This document shows, piece by piece, positions 28,801 through 37,234 of a stretch of 64,000 bases of DNA. The stretch covers positions 496,001-560,000 of the forward strand of contig NZ_BMIB01000004.1 in the NCBI RefSeq assembly GCF_014641615.1. The letters are read 5' to 3'. Each line of letters opens with the position of its first letter. Positions within the stretch are counted from its first letter, which is position 1. Below the pieces are notes generated by a model, which saw only the letters and a list, made by a program, of their open reading frames with translations, ran no database searches and was not told the origin of the DNA. This stretch comes from Filimonas zeae. GTDB lineage: Bacteria; Bacteroidota; Bacteroidia; Chitinophagales; Chitinophagaceae. The position numbers and the translations under genes are program-made.

Positions 28801-28919
28801 TTATACTTAACGCGCTGCTGAGGTTCCTGTGCATATAAAGATGTTAGTACAAGCATGGCAACAAGAAGCTGTAATGCCCCTTTTTTTCTTTTGCCTTTAA
28901 AAATGATAAGTTGAGTCAT
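25866..28919 (-). CDS. Glycoside hydrolase family 2 protein (beta-galactosidase type)
   Basis: A 1017-residue secreted enzyme with a signal peptide ending near TSLYAQ. It has the GH2 sugar-binding jelly roll (about 40-200; VNGKHVGLHENGVMAFGFDV), an immunoglobulin-like domain, and the TIM barrel with the acid/base Glu444 in FYESGNES and the likely nucleophile Glu501 in MWAMEYSRDEG. The C-terminal part has DUF4982-like and Ig-like domains and a discoidin-like end (LSDWVNDGKLSTAWIEYTL). Such long GH2 proteins are exo-acting beta-galactosidases, glucuronidases or related; the specificity cannot be fixed here. It is divergent from the pectate lyase gene, so removal of galactose or uronic acid from pectin side chains is plausible. 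Confidence 0.9.
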   Translation of the reverse strand: MTQLIIFKGKRKKGALQLLVAMLVLTSLYAQEPQQRVKYNFNADWKVYTGDSIDAAVPDYNDGGWKRVTLPYAWNEDEAFKKDIVNLSTAIVWYRKKFILPAAAKGQKVFLEFEGIRQGGDFFVNGKHVGLHENGVMAFGFDVTDYIKPGDENVVAARIDNNWDYREKATNQKYQWEDRNFNVNYGGITKNVYLHVAPKLYQTLPLYANLNTTGVYIYGSDYNIKNKSATIHAASEVKNETTTPQHFTYEVAVRDVNGKLIKSFSGDKVSLAPGEKTIVSAAAAVNNLNFWSWGYGYLYDVTTLLKVNGKTVDAVTTKTGFRKTAFKDGMIYLNDRVIMVHGYAQRTTNEWPGAGASVPAWMSDYSNKLMVESGGNLVRWMHVTPWKQDIESCDRVGLLQAMPAGDAEKDVEGIRWQQRKALMRDAIIYNRNNPSIIFYESGNESISEAHMREMKAIRDLYDAHGGRAIGSREMLDSKVAEYGGEMLYTNKSAHIPMWAMEYSRDEGSRKYWDDFTPPYHKDGTGPDSIWSVTFNKMVKSPDAKPYNRNMESHAVENVKRWYEFWRERPGTGKRVSSGGVNIIWSETNTHHRGEENYRRSGEVDALRIKKQNYYAHKVMWDGWVNPKQHSLHIVGHWNYVPDVKKDIYVIATADKVELKVNGESLGFGVKSDGFLFTFKDVQWQAGSITATGFNNNGKQVCTGTITTVGQPVALRLTQIQRPVPFIANGHDMALVEVEVVDASGNRCPTALNMIQYTLTGPGEWRGGMAMGPGNYVMTDKFPVEGGVNRFLVRATTTPGTITVKATAVGLRDASVTLTTTAFAVENGLTTVLPAAGLTYRLDRGPTPSTPSYAILRTPVAVASATAGAHADSAFASFDDNELSDWVNDGKLSTAWIEYTLEREAVVSEVTLKLNNFRSRMYPLSITVDGREVFKGNTKPTLGYYTIRCTPQRGRKVRIQLDGTATSTGGNSGVEVNGKKLDDGVARDDANAKGTLSIIEAEIYESRQGEKETIVVEE

Positions 28920-29136
28920 ACAGTTGAGATAGAAAAAAGGATGATTCGTTTAAAAATTATAGTGGTAATTCAACAATGATTTAATCTGCAAGCAATTGGT
29001 AATCCATAACATATATCAGTAGACGCCCCAAACGGGAACATGTGGGGGTGGTAACAGAAAAAAATATGCCTGGAAAAAGAACCATTTTTTAAACCAGATT
29101 GGTCAAAAAACGGCATTCCGGCCAACGGCAATACAG

Positions 29137-29144
29137 TAAGTTTG
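29137..29144 (+). promoter_or_regulatory. Candidate Bacteroidota -7 promoter element for the pectate lyase gene
   Basis: TAAGTTTG matches the Bacteroidota -7 consensus TAnnTTTG and lies about 50 bp before the ATG of the PL1-like gene. No convincing TTG -33 element is visible, so this is tentative. The 275-bp region 28920-29194 is otherwise non-coding and serves both this gene and the GH2 gene. Confidence 0.4.
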
Positions 29145-29194
29145 ATCTATAACGATTAAAGCCTTAATCAGGTTTCTGTAACAAAAACTTGCAT

Positions 29195-31189
29195 ATGAAA
29201 AAACCTCTACTTCATTTCACAAACAATCATTTCCGTATTTCCCGCCTGTGCATGGCCGGCATTTTTCTTTTCAACGCATCGCTGGCCATGGCGCAGCAAT
29301 TAGCATTTCCCACGGCCGAGGGCTTCGGCCGGTATGCATCTGGTGGCCGGGGCGGCTCCGTTTACCATGTAACCAACCTGAATGATGCCGGCACAGGCTC
29401 ACTCCGCGATGCCGTAAGCCAATCGAACAGAACGGTGGTATTTGATGTTGGTGGAGTTATTAATGTAGCCTCCCGTATTGTAGTTTCCGGCGGTGTTACT
29501 ATTGCCGGCCAGACTGCGCCAGGTGGTGGTATTACCATTTACGGAGATGGCGTAGCCTGTAATGCTGGTAATAATATTATCCGGTACATCCGCATCCGGA
29601 TGGGGAAAAATGGAACATCGGGAAAAGATGCCTTAAGCATTGCATCGGGTCAGAACTTTATTTTTGACCACGTTTCCATATCCTGGGGCAGGGATGGCAC
29701 CCTGGATGTGAATGGCTCAGGTATAGACAACCTTACTTTTCAGGATTGTATTGTAAGCCAGGGTATTAATAATACTAACCACTCCACAGGCGGATTATTG
29801 CAAAGCGGCAAATGGTCTATGATCAGGAGCTTATACATTGACAACAAAACCCGCAATCCCAAAGCCAGAGGCACCCATGAATTCATTAACTCTGTACTTT
29901 ACAACTGGGCAGAGCATGGTTATATTATGGGAGATACAGAAGGCCTTTCAGAGTGCAACCTGATAGGAAATTATTTCATCTATGGCCCTTCCAGCGGCAG
30001 CAACTCTCATATTACCAATACCACCCCTTCCTTCAATGTGTATGCATCTGACAACTGGGTAGATTCAGATAAGGACGGCGTGCTGGATGGTACTCTTCTT
30101 ACGAATTATAAAACCGCAACAGTAAGGTCTACGCCCTACAATTATCCGGGTGTATCCAACTTACTATCTGCGCAGGCTGCCCTCACGCATATTATTGCCA
30201 ATGTGGGCGCCTCTAAAACCAGAGACGCAGTTGATAATCTGTTGATTAATCAGCTGACATCTTATGGAACTGCCGGTCAGATTATCAATACAGAAGATGA
30301 CAACGGCATTCCCGGTAACGTTGGTACCGTGGCCAATGGTACTGTTGCCGCCGATTCTGATCAGGATGGCATACCCAATGCATGGGAAACAGCCAACGGG
30401 TTAAACCCCAATAATGCTGCCGACAGAAACAACATTGGAGCTGGTGGTTATACTATGCTTGAAATTTATATCAACGGCCTGGTAAGTAGTGGCGGCGGCA
30501 GTGGTAGCGGAAACATCAATCCCTATACCACCGTACAAGCCGAGCATTACACTGCCATGTCGGGCGTACAAACGGAAACCTGTAGTGAAGGTGGCCTGAA
30601 CGTTGCCTTTATTGACAATGGCGACTGGATACGTTTTAGCGGAGTAGATTTTGGAACTGGCGCTACCGGTGTTTCCGTACGTGCTGCCAGCAATGCCACC
30701 GGCGGAACCATAAAATTCAGGCTGGATGCCGCAGGCGGCCCTCAGATAGGAGCCATTAATGTAACCAATACAGGCGGCTGGCAAAACTGGCAAACACTAA
30801 CAGGCAGCGTTAGCGGAGCAACGGGTGTACACGATTTATACCTGTCATTCTCCGGCGGTACCGGCTACCTGTTTAACTTAAACCATTTTGTATTTACAGG
30901 AGGAAGCACCGCACTATCCGTTAACCAACCTTTGGCAAAGAGCACTGCCGGAAGCAATATTCAGGTGTATCCCAATCCAACTTCCGATGTATTGAATGTT
31001 TCTGTAAGTAAGAAACGTGAGGAAAATGCAGATATTTATATCTATGACAACACCGGAAGGCAGGTATTGAATTGTAAACTACCCGGCCACCAGACTACCG
31101 TAAATGTGGCTGCGCTTTCACCGGGCCTTTACCTTGTTAAATTAATTAATGGCAGTGAAATTATTACCAGTAAATTCCTGAAGAGATAG
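29195..31189 (+). CDS. Secreted PL1-like pectate lyase with CBM6 and type IX secretion tail
   Basis: About 664 residues from ATG 29195 (a TTG two codons upstream is rejected). A signal peptide ends at SLAMAQ. The catalytic beta-helix starts with FPTAEGFGRYASGGRGGSV and has TIAGQTAPGGGITIYGDGV and IIRYIRIRMG, the pattern of pectate-lyase-type PL1 proteins (about 25-350). A thrombospondin-type-3/EF-like calcium motif DSDQDGIPNAWE lies near 390. A CBM6 domain (VQAEHYTAMSGV, NGDWIRF; about 440-570) follows, then a T9SS type A sorting domain at the C-terminus (VYPNPTSDVLNV, GLYLVKL). It would cleave galacturonan by beta-elimination outside the cell. A rho-independent-type hairpin follows. Confidence 0.92.
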   Translation: MKKPLLHFTNNHFRISRLCMAGIFLFNASLAMAQQLAFPTAEGFGRYASGGRGGSVYHVTNLNDAGTGSLRDAVSQSNRTVVFDVGGVINVASRIVVSGGVTIAGQTAPGGGITIYGDGVACNAGNNIIRYIRIRMGKNGTSGKDALSIASGQNFIFDHVSISWGRDGTLDVNGSGIDNLTFQDCIVSQGINNTNHSTGGLLQSGKWSMIRSLYIDNKTRNPKARGTHEFINSVLYNWAEHGYIMGDTEGLSECNLIGNYFIYGPSSGSNSHITNTTPSFNVYASDNWVDSDKDGVLDGTLLTNYKTATVRSTPYNYPGVSNLLSAQAALTHIIANVGASKTRDAVDNLLINQLTSYGTAGQIINTEDDNGIPGNVGTVANGTVAADSDQDGIPNAWETANGLNPNNAADRNNIGAGGYTMLEIYINGLVSSGGGSGSGNINPYTTVQAEHYTAMSGVQTETCSEGGLNVAFIDNGDWIRFSGVDFGTGATGVSVRAASNATGGTIKFRLDAAGGPQIGAINVTNTGGWQNWQTLTGSVSGATGVHDLYLSFSGGTGYLFNLNHFVFTGGSTALSVNQPLAKSTAGSNIQVYPNPTSDVLNVSVSKKREENADIYIYDNTGRQVLNCKLPGHQTTVNVAALSPGLYLVKLINGSEIITSKFLKR

Positions 31190-31215
31190 CTGCCGGTACT
31201 ATATTATTGAATAAT

Positions 31216-31256
31216 AAAAAAGGCAGGAGTGAAAAAAATCGCTCCTGCCCTTTTTA
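31216..31256 (+). terminator. Terminator after the pectate lyase gene
   Basis: An 8-bp GC-rich stem, GGCAGGAG and CTCCTGCC (31222-31249), is flanked by an A-run before and CTTTTT after it, starting 27 bp past the stop codon. This is a classic intrinsic terminator shape. Confidence 0.85.
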
Positions 31257-31329
31257 GTTATATGGCCATTCCGCTTACTCCAGATGCATTTCTATAAGGC
31301 CAGACTTATTTTTTCACTTATTTTGTACC

Positions 31330-32073
31330 ATGAGCATTGTAGATCTATTTGAGCAAGGCAGTAAACGGGCTTACGAAATCTGTGTTCCGCATATTTCAAT
31401 AGATTGTGTTGTATTCGGCTTTCATGAATCTTCCCTTAAAGTGTTGCTGTTGAAAATGAAAGGTCTTGATAAATGGGGCTTGCCGGGTGGCTATATGAAG
31501 AAGAACGAGGATATTCATGAGGCCGCCAGCCGCATTTTAAAGGCACGTACCGGCGCTCCGCAGATTTTTCTGGAACAGTTTAAGGTATTCAGCAGCATAG
31601 GCCGCTCAGAAAACGATTTCAGTCATTTACCCAAACACTTCTGGCAAAGGCAGCGCTTTATTTCCATCGGCTTTTACGCCCTGGTAAACTATGAAGAAAT
31701 TAAGCCCAGGGTAGATAAAATATCAGAACAATGTGAATGGTGCAATGTGGAGGAACTGCCGGAACTAATGATGGATCATCATGAAATATATTCCACTGCA
31801 TTAGAAACACTACGGCTGAATTTAAACAACCGCCCTATTGGCTTTAACCTGCTGCCCAAAGAATTTACCATGCCGCAACTGCAACAGGTGTATGAAGTTA
31901 TATTAGGCAAAGCACTGCATCGCGGCAACTTTCAGCGTAAAATGCACAGCTACGGCATATTAATAAAACAACAGGAATCTGAAAATGCCAGCAGCCGCTC
32001 TCCTATCGTTTATAGTTTTGATATCGACAAATACGATGAAGCTTTGAAATATGGCTTGCAGCAAAATTTTTGA
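31330..32073 (+). CDS. NrtR-like regulator: Nudix-fold sensor with degenerate Nudix box plus winged helix
   Basis: A 247-residue protein. Residues about 20-150 form a Nudix fold (CVVFGFHESSLKVLLLKM, DKWGLPGGYMKKNEDIHEAA), but the Nudix box reads ASRILKARTGA where the catalytic REUxEE glutamates should be, so pyrophosphatase activity is probably lost. The C-terminus (about 165-245; LPKEFTMPQLQQVYEVILGK, NFQRKMHSYG) is the winged helix of the NrtR family. Bacteroides AraR is a known family member that uses the Nudix fold to sense a sugar, not an NAD-type ligand. Here it precedes the 3-keto-glycoside operon on the same strand, with a perfect palindrome in between, so it is probably that operon's sugar-responsive regulator. 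Confidence 0.87.
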   Translation: MSIVDLFEQGSKRAYEICVPHISIDCVVFGFHESSLKVLLLKMKGLDKWGLPGGYMKKNEDIHEAASRILKARTGAPQIFLEQFKVFSSIGRSENDFSHLPKHFWQRQRFISIGFYALVNYEEIKPRVDKISEQCEWCNVEELPELMMDHHEIYSTALETLRLNLNNRPIGFNLLPKEFTMPQLQQVYEVILGKALHRGNFQRKMHSYGILIKQQESENASSRSPIVYSFDIDKYDEALKYGLQQNF

Positions 32074-32118
32074 TTTTAACAATAAAAAATTTGCATTTGA
32101 AACACCAATCAGTAGATT

Positions 32119-32135
32119 TGTCTCAATTTGAGACA
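32119..32135. promoter_or_regulatory. Perfect 17-bp palindrome, candidate operator
   Basis: TGTCTCAA and TTGAGACA flank a single central T. It lies in the 209-bp gap between the NrtR-like gene (ends 32073) and the GMC oxidoreductase gene (starts 32283). Symmetry, length and position fit a dimeric regulator site; assignment to the NrtR-like protein is inference. Confidence 0.6.
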
Positions 32136-32282
32136 GTGACGCTGATTCTCATCCTATGACACATACTACGATTGCCTTGTCCATAGCCTGATTTCATTAG
32201 TCACTTCCCTCTGTTTTCCTGAATGGATGTATGCAGCCCGCAATGGCTGCTGATAGATTATTGTCATTACAAAATATAATGC

Positions 32283-33962
32283 ATGGCTAATAACAACTAC
32301 GATGCAATTGTTGTAGGCTCCGGCATTTCTGGTGGCTGGGCCGCAAAGGAACTAACTGAAAAAGGGCTAAAAACACTGCTGTTAGAGCGTGGGCGAAACA
32401 TTGAACACATTAAAGACTATGTGAACGCCAACAAAGCCCCCTGGGAGTTTGAACACAGAGGTGAACGTACACAAAAGATGATTGAAGATTATCCCGTTCT
32501 GAAACGCGACTACCCCTTAAATGAAACCAACCTGGACTATTGGGCAAATGACAAGGATAGCCCTTATATAGAGACGAAGCGCTTTGATTGGTTCAGAGGC
32601 TACCAGGTGGGTGGGCGTTCGTTAATGTGGGGCAGGCAATCGTACCGGTTACACGATATAGATTTTGAAGCCAACGCAAAGGAGGGCATTGGTATAGACT
32701 GGCCTATACGTTATGCCGACCTGGCACCCTGGTATAGCTACGTAGAAAAATTTGCAGGCATATCCGGCAACAGAGATGGTATAGAAATATTGCCGGATGG
32801 CGAGTTTATGCCTGCTATGGAAATGAATGTGGTAGAAAAAGATATTGCTGCCCGTATTAAAGCACATTATAAAGGAACCCGCCAGATGATTATGGGACGG
32901 GCGGCCAATATTACCGTACCACACGAGGGTCGGGTTAACTGCCAGTACAGAAACAAATGCTGGCTGGGATGCCCGTTTGGCGCCTACTTCAGCACGCAAT
33001 CATCTACCCTTCCTGCAGCTACCAAAACCGGTAACCTTACCGTGCGGCCATGGAGCATTGTAACACGGGTTTTGTATGATAAAGACACGAAAAAAGCGAC
33101 AGGCGTAGAAATACTGGATGCTGAAACCAACAAAACTTACGAGTACTACGCAAAAATTATATTTCTGAATGCCTCTACTATTAATACAGCTACCATACTC
33201 ATGCGCTCTGCCACAGATATATGGCCTGGTGGCCTGGGCAGCAGCAGTGGCGAGCTGGGGCATAACCTGATGGATCACCAGTTGGGTGCAGGTGCCTCTG
33301 GCTGGGTAGAAGGATATGAAGATAAATATACTTACGGCAGAAGGGCCAACGGCATCTACATACCCCGTTTCCGTAACCTGAATGGTGACAAGCGCGACTA
33401 TGTGCGTGGCTTTGGCTATCAGGGAAGTGCCAGCCGCGAACGCTGGAGCCGTGCCATTCCTGAACTGAGTATTGGTGGCGATTTTAAAGATGCCTTATCC
33501 GAACCAGGACGCTGGACTATGGGAATAGGAGGCTTTGGAGAAGTACTCCCCTATCATGAAAACCGTGTTTACCTGGATAAGGATAAGAAAGATAAATGGG
33601 GCTTGCCCGTTCCGGTGATGGACGCAGAGGTAAAAGAGAATGAACTGAAGATGCGTATTGATATGATGAATGACGCAGCAGAGATGTTAACCGCTGCGGG
33701 TGTGAAAGACGTGCATCCGTATAACAACGAAGCAGTACTGGGCAGAAGCATTCACGAAATGGGTACCGCCCGTATGGGTAAAGACCGCAAAACTTCTGTG
33801 CTGAACAAATGGAATCAGGTATGGGATGCACCTAATGTGTTTGTAACAGATGGCGCAGCTATGACCTCCGCTGCCTGCCAGAATCCTTCCCTTACCTATA
33901 TGGCCATTACTGCAAGGGCGGCCGATTTTGCGGTATCAGAACTTAAAAAATCTAATCTCTAA
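32283..33962 (+). CDS. GMC-family FAD oxidoreductase (probable glycoside 3-dehydrogenase large subunit)
   Basis: A 559-residue flavoprotein. An N-terminal Rossmann motif (AIVVGSGISGGWAAKELTEK), a substrate region VGGRSLMWGRQSYR, a Cys cluster NCQYRNKCWLGCPFG (about 220-235), and the C-terminal HEMGTARMG and CQNPSLTYMAITARAA blocks match the GMC group that includes gluconate and glucoside dehydrogenases. It has no signal peptide; the next gene is the TAT-signal small subunit, 5 bp downstream, which is known in this family to carry the large subunit across the membrane. A cytochrome c gene in the same operon would take the electrons. Likely reaction: oxidation of a glycoside at C3. It is the first gene of a nine-gene operon. 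Confidence 0.88.
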   Translation: MANNNYDAIVVGSGISGGWAAKELTEKGLKTLLLERGRNIEHIKDYVNANKAPWEFEHRGERTQKMIEDYPVLKRDYPLNETNLDYWANDKDSPYIETKRFDWFRGYQVGGRSLMWGRQSYRLHDIDFEANAKEGIGIDWPIRYADLAPWYSYVEKFAGISGNRDGIEILPDGEFMPAMEMNVVEKDIAARIKAHYKGTRQMIMGRAANITVPHEGRVNCQYRNKCWLGCPFGAYFSTQSSTLPAATKTGNLTVRPWSIVTRVLYDKDTKKATGVEILDAETNKTYEYYAKIIFLNASTINTATILMRSATDIWPGGLGSSSGELGHNLMDHQLGAGASGWVEGYEDKYTYGRRANGIYIPRFRNLNGDKRDYVRGFGYQGSASRERWSRAIPELSIGGDFKDALSEPGRWTMGIGGFGEVLPYHENRVYLDKDKKDKWGLPVPVMDAEVKENELKMRIDMMNDAAEMLTAAGVKDVHPYNNEAVLGRSIHEMGTARMGKDRKTSVLNKWNQVWDAPNVFVTDGAAMTSAACQNPSLTYMAITARAADFAVSELKKSNL

Positions 33963-33967
33963 CCGTT

Positions 33968-34540
33968 ATGAACAGAAGAGAAGCATTAAGCAGAGTAGCC
34001 CTGTTAATGGGCGGTGCTGTTATAGGCGCTGAATTCTTTTTATCGGGCTGTAAAAGCAACAGTGGTGTTAACACAGAAAACCTGTTTGAGAAAGATACCC
34101 TGGCCTTTTTGAACGAAGCCGGAGAAACCATATTGCCACAAACCAGCACCCCCGGTGCCAAAGCGGCCAATGTGGGCAGTTTTATGGCAGTGATGGTAAG
34201 AGACTGCTATAATGAAAAAGACCAGAAAGCCTTTAAAGAAGGCTTAATACAACTGGATAAAAGCTGTAAGGAAAAATATAATAAAGGATTTATGCAGGCC
34301 GGCAGTGAGCAGCGTACCGCCCTGTTTATACAACTGGATAAGGAAGCGCAGGAATACAACAGCAAGAAGAAGAAGGAGAATCCTAACCATTACTTTACCA
34401 TGATAAAACAGCTTACGCTACTGGGTTTCTTTACCTCAGAAACAGGATGTACCCAGGCGTTACGTTACCTGCCGGTACCCGGTAAATATGTGGGTGACTA
34501 TCCGTACAAAAAAGGCGATAAAGCCTGGGCACTGGTTTAA
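33968..34540 (+). CDS. Gluconate 2-dehydrogenase subunit 3-family protein (TAT-exported small subunit)
   Basis: A 190-residue protein starting with a twin-arginine-type signal (MNRREALSRVALLMGGAVIG) followed by a Cys that could act as a lipobox. The rest (FLNEAGETILPQTSTPGAKA, YFTMIKQLTLLGFFTSETG) matches the subunit 3 family, which acts as chaperone and export partner for GMC dehydrogenases. It follows the large-subunit gene by 5 bp. Confidence 0.9.
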   Translation: MNRREALSRVALLMGGAVIGAEFFLSGCKSNSGVNTENLFEKDTLAFLNEAGETILPQTSTPGAKAANVGSFMAVMVRDCYNEKDQKAFKEGLIQLDKSCKEKYNKGFMQAGSEQRTALFIQLDKEAQEYNSKKKKENPNHYFTMIKQLTLLGFFTSETGCTQALRYLPVPGKYVGDYPYKKGDKAWALV

Positions 34541-34551
34541 AAAAAGATACT

Positions 34552-35706
34552 ATGAAATTAAGACTAGGAATGATTGGAGGCGGGCCGGGTGCATTTATAG
34601 GTGCTGTACACCGTATTGCTGCGCGTATAGATGATGACTATGAACTGGTGTGTGGTGCCTTTAGCAGCGATGCTGCCAGATCGCAAGCCACAGGCCTTTC
34701 CTTAGGCTTAACTGCCGAACGCAGTTATGGCAGCTACAAAGAATTAATAACAGCCGAAAGCCAGCTACCGGAACATAAACGGGTGCAGGTAATAAGTATT
34801 GTAACACCCAACCATCTGCATTTTGAACCCGCCAGACTGGCTTTGGAAAACGGCTTTCATGTAATACTGGATAAACCGGCAACCTTCTCGCTACAGGAAG
34901 CTATGGAACTGAAAGCGGTAATGCAGCAGAGCGGCAAACTGCTTTGCCTTACCCATACCTATACCGGTTACCCGATGGTAAAACAGGCACGCCAGCTGAT
35001 AGCAGCAGGCACTATAGGCAACGTACGTAAGGTATATGTGCAATATGTACAGGGCTGGCTGAGCAACCTGGAAGAAGGCACCGGTAATAAACAGGCCTCC
35101 TGGCGTACCAACCCTGCCAAAAGCGGAATAGCCGGGGCTATGGGCGATATAGGCACACACGCATTTAACCTGGCAGAATATGTATCGGGCTGTACATTAT
35201 CGCACCTCTGTGCCGATATTCACACGGTGGTACCTGGCCGCCAGCTGGATGATGATGGAGCAGTACTGCTGAAGTTTACCGGTGGCGCCAGCGGCGTGCT
35301 GGTGGCTACCCAGATAGCTACCGGTGCAGAAAACAATATACAGATTAGTGTATACGGAGAAAAAGGCGGTATAGAATGGCAACAGAACGATGCCAATTCG
35401 CTGATAGTACGCCGGGCAGATAAACCGGCAGAAACCTGGCGCACGGGCGGCAGTTACACCGGCAGCTTTGCCAGCCACAACACCCGCACACCGGCCGGCC
35501 ACCCCGAAGGGTATCTGGAAGCATTTGCCAACCTGTATCACAACTTTGCACTTACGGTACAGGCAACCCTGCTACAGCAACCTGCAACGGCAGAAGCATT
35601 GGATTACCCTGGCATAGAGGAAGGTATACGTGGTATGGCCTTTATAGAACAGGTAATTGCTTCGGGAAAAAGCGAACAAAAATGGACTCCATTTATAATT
35701 CATTAA
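34552..35706 (+). CDS. Gfo/Idh/MocA-family oxidoreductase
   Basis: A 384-residue NAD(P)-dependent enzyme: Rossmann start (LRLGMIGGGPGAFIGAVHRI), the family motif ISIVTPNHLHFEPARLAL then NGFHVILDKPATFSL with the catalytic Lys, and the C-terminal sheet domain (GAMGDIGTHAFNLAEYVSG). There is no signal peptide, so it is cytoplasmic. Family members reduce or oxidise sugar ring hydroxyls, including 3-keto intermediates. In this operon it would return an imported 3-keto sugar to the normal sugar, or oxidise a derivative; the direction is not visible. It is 11 bp after the subunit 3 gene. Confidence 0.88.
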   Translation: MKLRLGMIGGGPGAFIGAVHRIAARIDDDYELVCGAFSSDAARSQATGLSLGLTAERSYGSYKELITAESQLPEHKRVQVISIVTPNHLHFEPARLALENGFHVILDKPATFSLQEAMELKAVMQQSGKLLCLTHTYTGYPMVKQARQLIAAGTIGNVRKVYVQYVQGWLSNLEEGTGNKQASWRTNPAKSGIAGAMGDIGTHAFNLAEYVSGCTLSHLCADIHTVVPGRQLDDDGAVLLKFTGGASGVLVATQIATGAENNIQISVYGEKGGIEWQQNDANSLIVRRADKPAETWRTGGSYTGSFASHNTRTPAGHPEGYLEAFANLYHNFALTVQATLLQQPATAEALDYPGIEEGIRGMAFIEQVIASGKSEQKWTPFIIH

Positions 35707-35709
35707 GCT

Positions 35710-36762
35710 ATGGTTACAATTAAAGGCCCGGCGTTATTTATTGCCCAGTTTATAGGTGATGAAGCGCCTTATAATAACCTGCCATCCCTTGCTGCCTGGG
35801 CGGCCAGCCTGGGTTTTAAAGGATTGCAGCTACCTACCAACGATCTGCGTTTTATAGATCTGCAAAAGGCTGCGGAAAGCAAAACCTATGCAGAAGAAAT
35901 AAAAGGCATGGTACAGGAAGCAGGTTTGGAAATTACCGAACTATCTACCCACCTGCAAGGCCAGCTGGTGGCCGTACACCCTGCTTACAACGATTTGTTT
36001 GATGCCTTTGCACCGGCAGCTTACCAGGGTAACCCTGCCGCCCGGCAACAATGGGCCGTTGAGCAGTTACGCTATGCTGCCAAAGCCTCGCAAAACATGG
36101 GCTTAAGCGCCAGTGTTACCTTTAGTGGTGCATTGGCATGGCCTTACGTATACCCCTGGCCACAACGCCCCCCCGGATTAATAGAGCGTGCTTTTGAAGA
36201 GCTGGGCAAACGGTGGACGCCCATTTTAGACTACTATGATGAATGTGGCATAGACCTTTGTTATGAACTGCATGCAGGCGAAGATTTACACGATGGCACC
36301 AGCTTTGACATGTTTCTGAACAAAGTACACCATCACCCGCGCGCCAACCTGTTATACGACCCCTCCCATTTTGTACTACAATGCCTGGACTATCTGGAGT
36401 TTATAGACATTTACCACAGCAGAATTAAAATGATGCATGTAAAAGATGCGGAGTTTAACCCCACCGGACGCCAGGGCGTTTATGGGGGCTATCAGAACTG
36501 GATAGACCGTGCAGGCCGCTTCCGCTCACTGGGTGATGGGCAGATAAATTTCAAATCGGTATTCAGCAAACTGGCACAATACAATTTTTCCGGCTGGGCG
36601 GTATTAGAATGGGAATGTGCCTTAAAACACCCGGAAGACGGCGCCCGCGAAGGTGCTGCTTTTATACAAAATCATATTATACACGTAACCGATCGCCCAT
36701 TCGACAACTTTGCTGCGGCAGATATAGATGCATCGTTACACCGCAAACTATTAGGCATTTAA
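35710..36762 (+). CDS. Sugar phosphate isomerase/epimerase-family TIM barrel
   Basis: A 350-residue cytoplasmic protein of the xylose-isomerase-like/AP endonuclease 2 fold. Metal-ligand-type stretches are seen at LCYELHAGEDLHDG, NLLYDPSHFVLQ, MMHVKDAEF and AVLEWECALKHPEDG. There is no signal sequence. Such proteins isomerise or epimerise keto and inosose-type sugars; related proteins sit beside Gfo/Idh/MocA enzymes in many sugar operons. It follows the oxidoreductase by 3 bp, so the pair probably works stepwise on the same sugar. The precise reaction is unknown. Confidence 0.85.
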   Translation: MVTIKGPALFIAQFIGDEAPYNNLPSLAAWAASLGFKGLQLPTNDLRFIDLQKAAESKTYAEEIKGMVQEAGLEITELSTHLQGQLVAVHPAYNDLFDAFAPAAYQGNPAARQQWAVEQLRYAAKASQNMGLSASVTFSGALAWPYVYPWPQRPPGLIERAFEELGKRWTPILDYYDECGIDLCYELHAGEDLHDGTSFDMFLNKVHHHPRANLLYDPSHFVLQCLDYLEFIDIYHSRIKMMHVKDAEFNPTGRQGVYGGYQNWIDRAGRFRSLGDGQINFKSVFSKLAQYNFSGWAVLEWECALKHPEDGAREGAAFIQNHIIHVTDRPFDNFAAADIDASLHRKLLGI

Positions 36763-36780
36763 TTTATTCAATATCAGCAT

Positions 36781-37227
36781 ATGAAGATAACAGGAATAAC
36801 AGCATGGATACTGGCGGCCGGTGTTGCAATGACAGCCTGCGGCGGATCATCGCAGCAGGAGCCATCGGCAGACAGTGCATCAGCAGCCGACAAATCTGCT
36901 GTTTCGCACAATACCAATGCAGCGCAGGACACTGCCGGCAGCCTTGGAACAGAGAACCAGAACGTAACAGGCAACAATCCTCCCAAAGCAGTTGAACTGA
37001 TGGCAAAGTCTGATTGCCTCACCTGCCACAAAGTAAGAGACAAACTGGTGGGGCCTTCGTATGAAGAAATATCCAAAAAATATAAACAGACAGATATTGA
37101 TATGCTGGCAGCAAAGATTATTGAGGGTGGTTCCGGCAATTTTGGCCAGGTACCCATGACACCGCATCCCAATATTTCGAAAGAAGACGCCAGAGAAATG
37201 GTGAAGTATATACTTTCTATTAAATAA
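36781..37227 (+). CDS. Lipoprotein c-type cytochrome
   Basis: A 148-residue protein with a lipobox (AMTACGG) near residue 20, a low-complexity linker rich in Ser/Ala/Asn, and a single haem motif SDCLTCHKVRDKLVGPSY; the axial Met is probably in GQVPMTPHPNIS. This is the class I cytochrome c fold, anchored at the membrane in the periplasm. In this operon it is the natural electron acceptor of the GMC dehydrogenase. Confidence 0.92.
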   Translation: MKITGITAWILAAGVAMTACGGSSQQEPSADSASAADKSAVSHNTNAAQDTAGSLGTENQNVTGNNPPKAVELMAKSDCLTCHKVRDKLVGPSYEEISKKYKQTDIDMLAAKIIEGGSGNFGQVPMTPHPNISKEDAREMVKYILSIK

Positions 37228-37234
37228 TGCTGCC

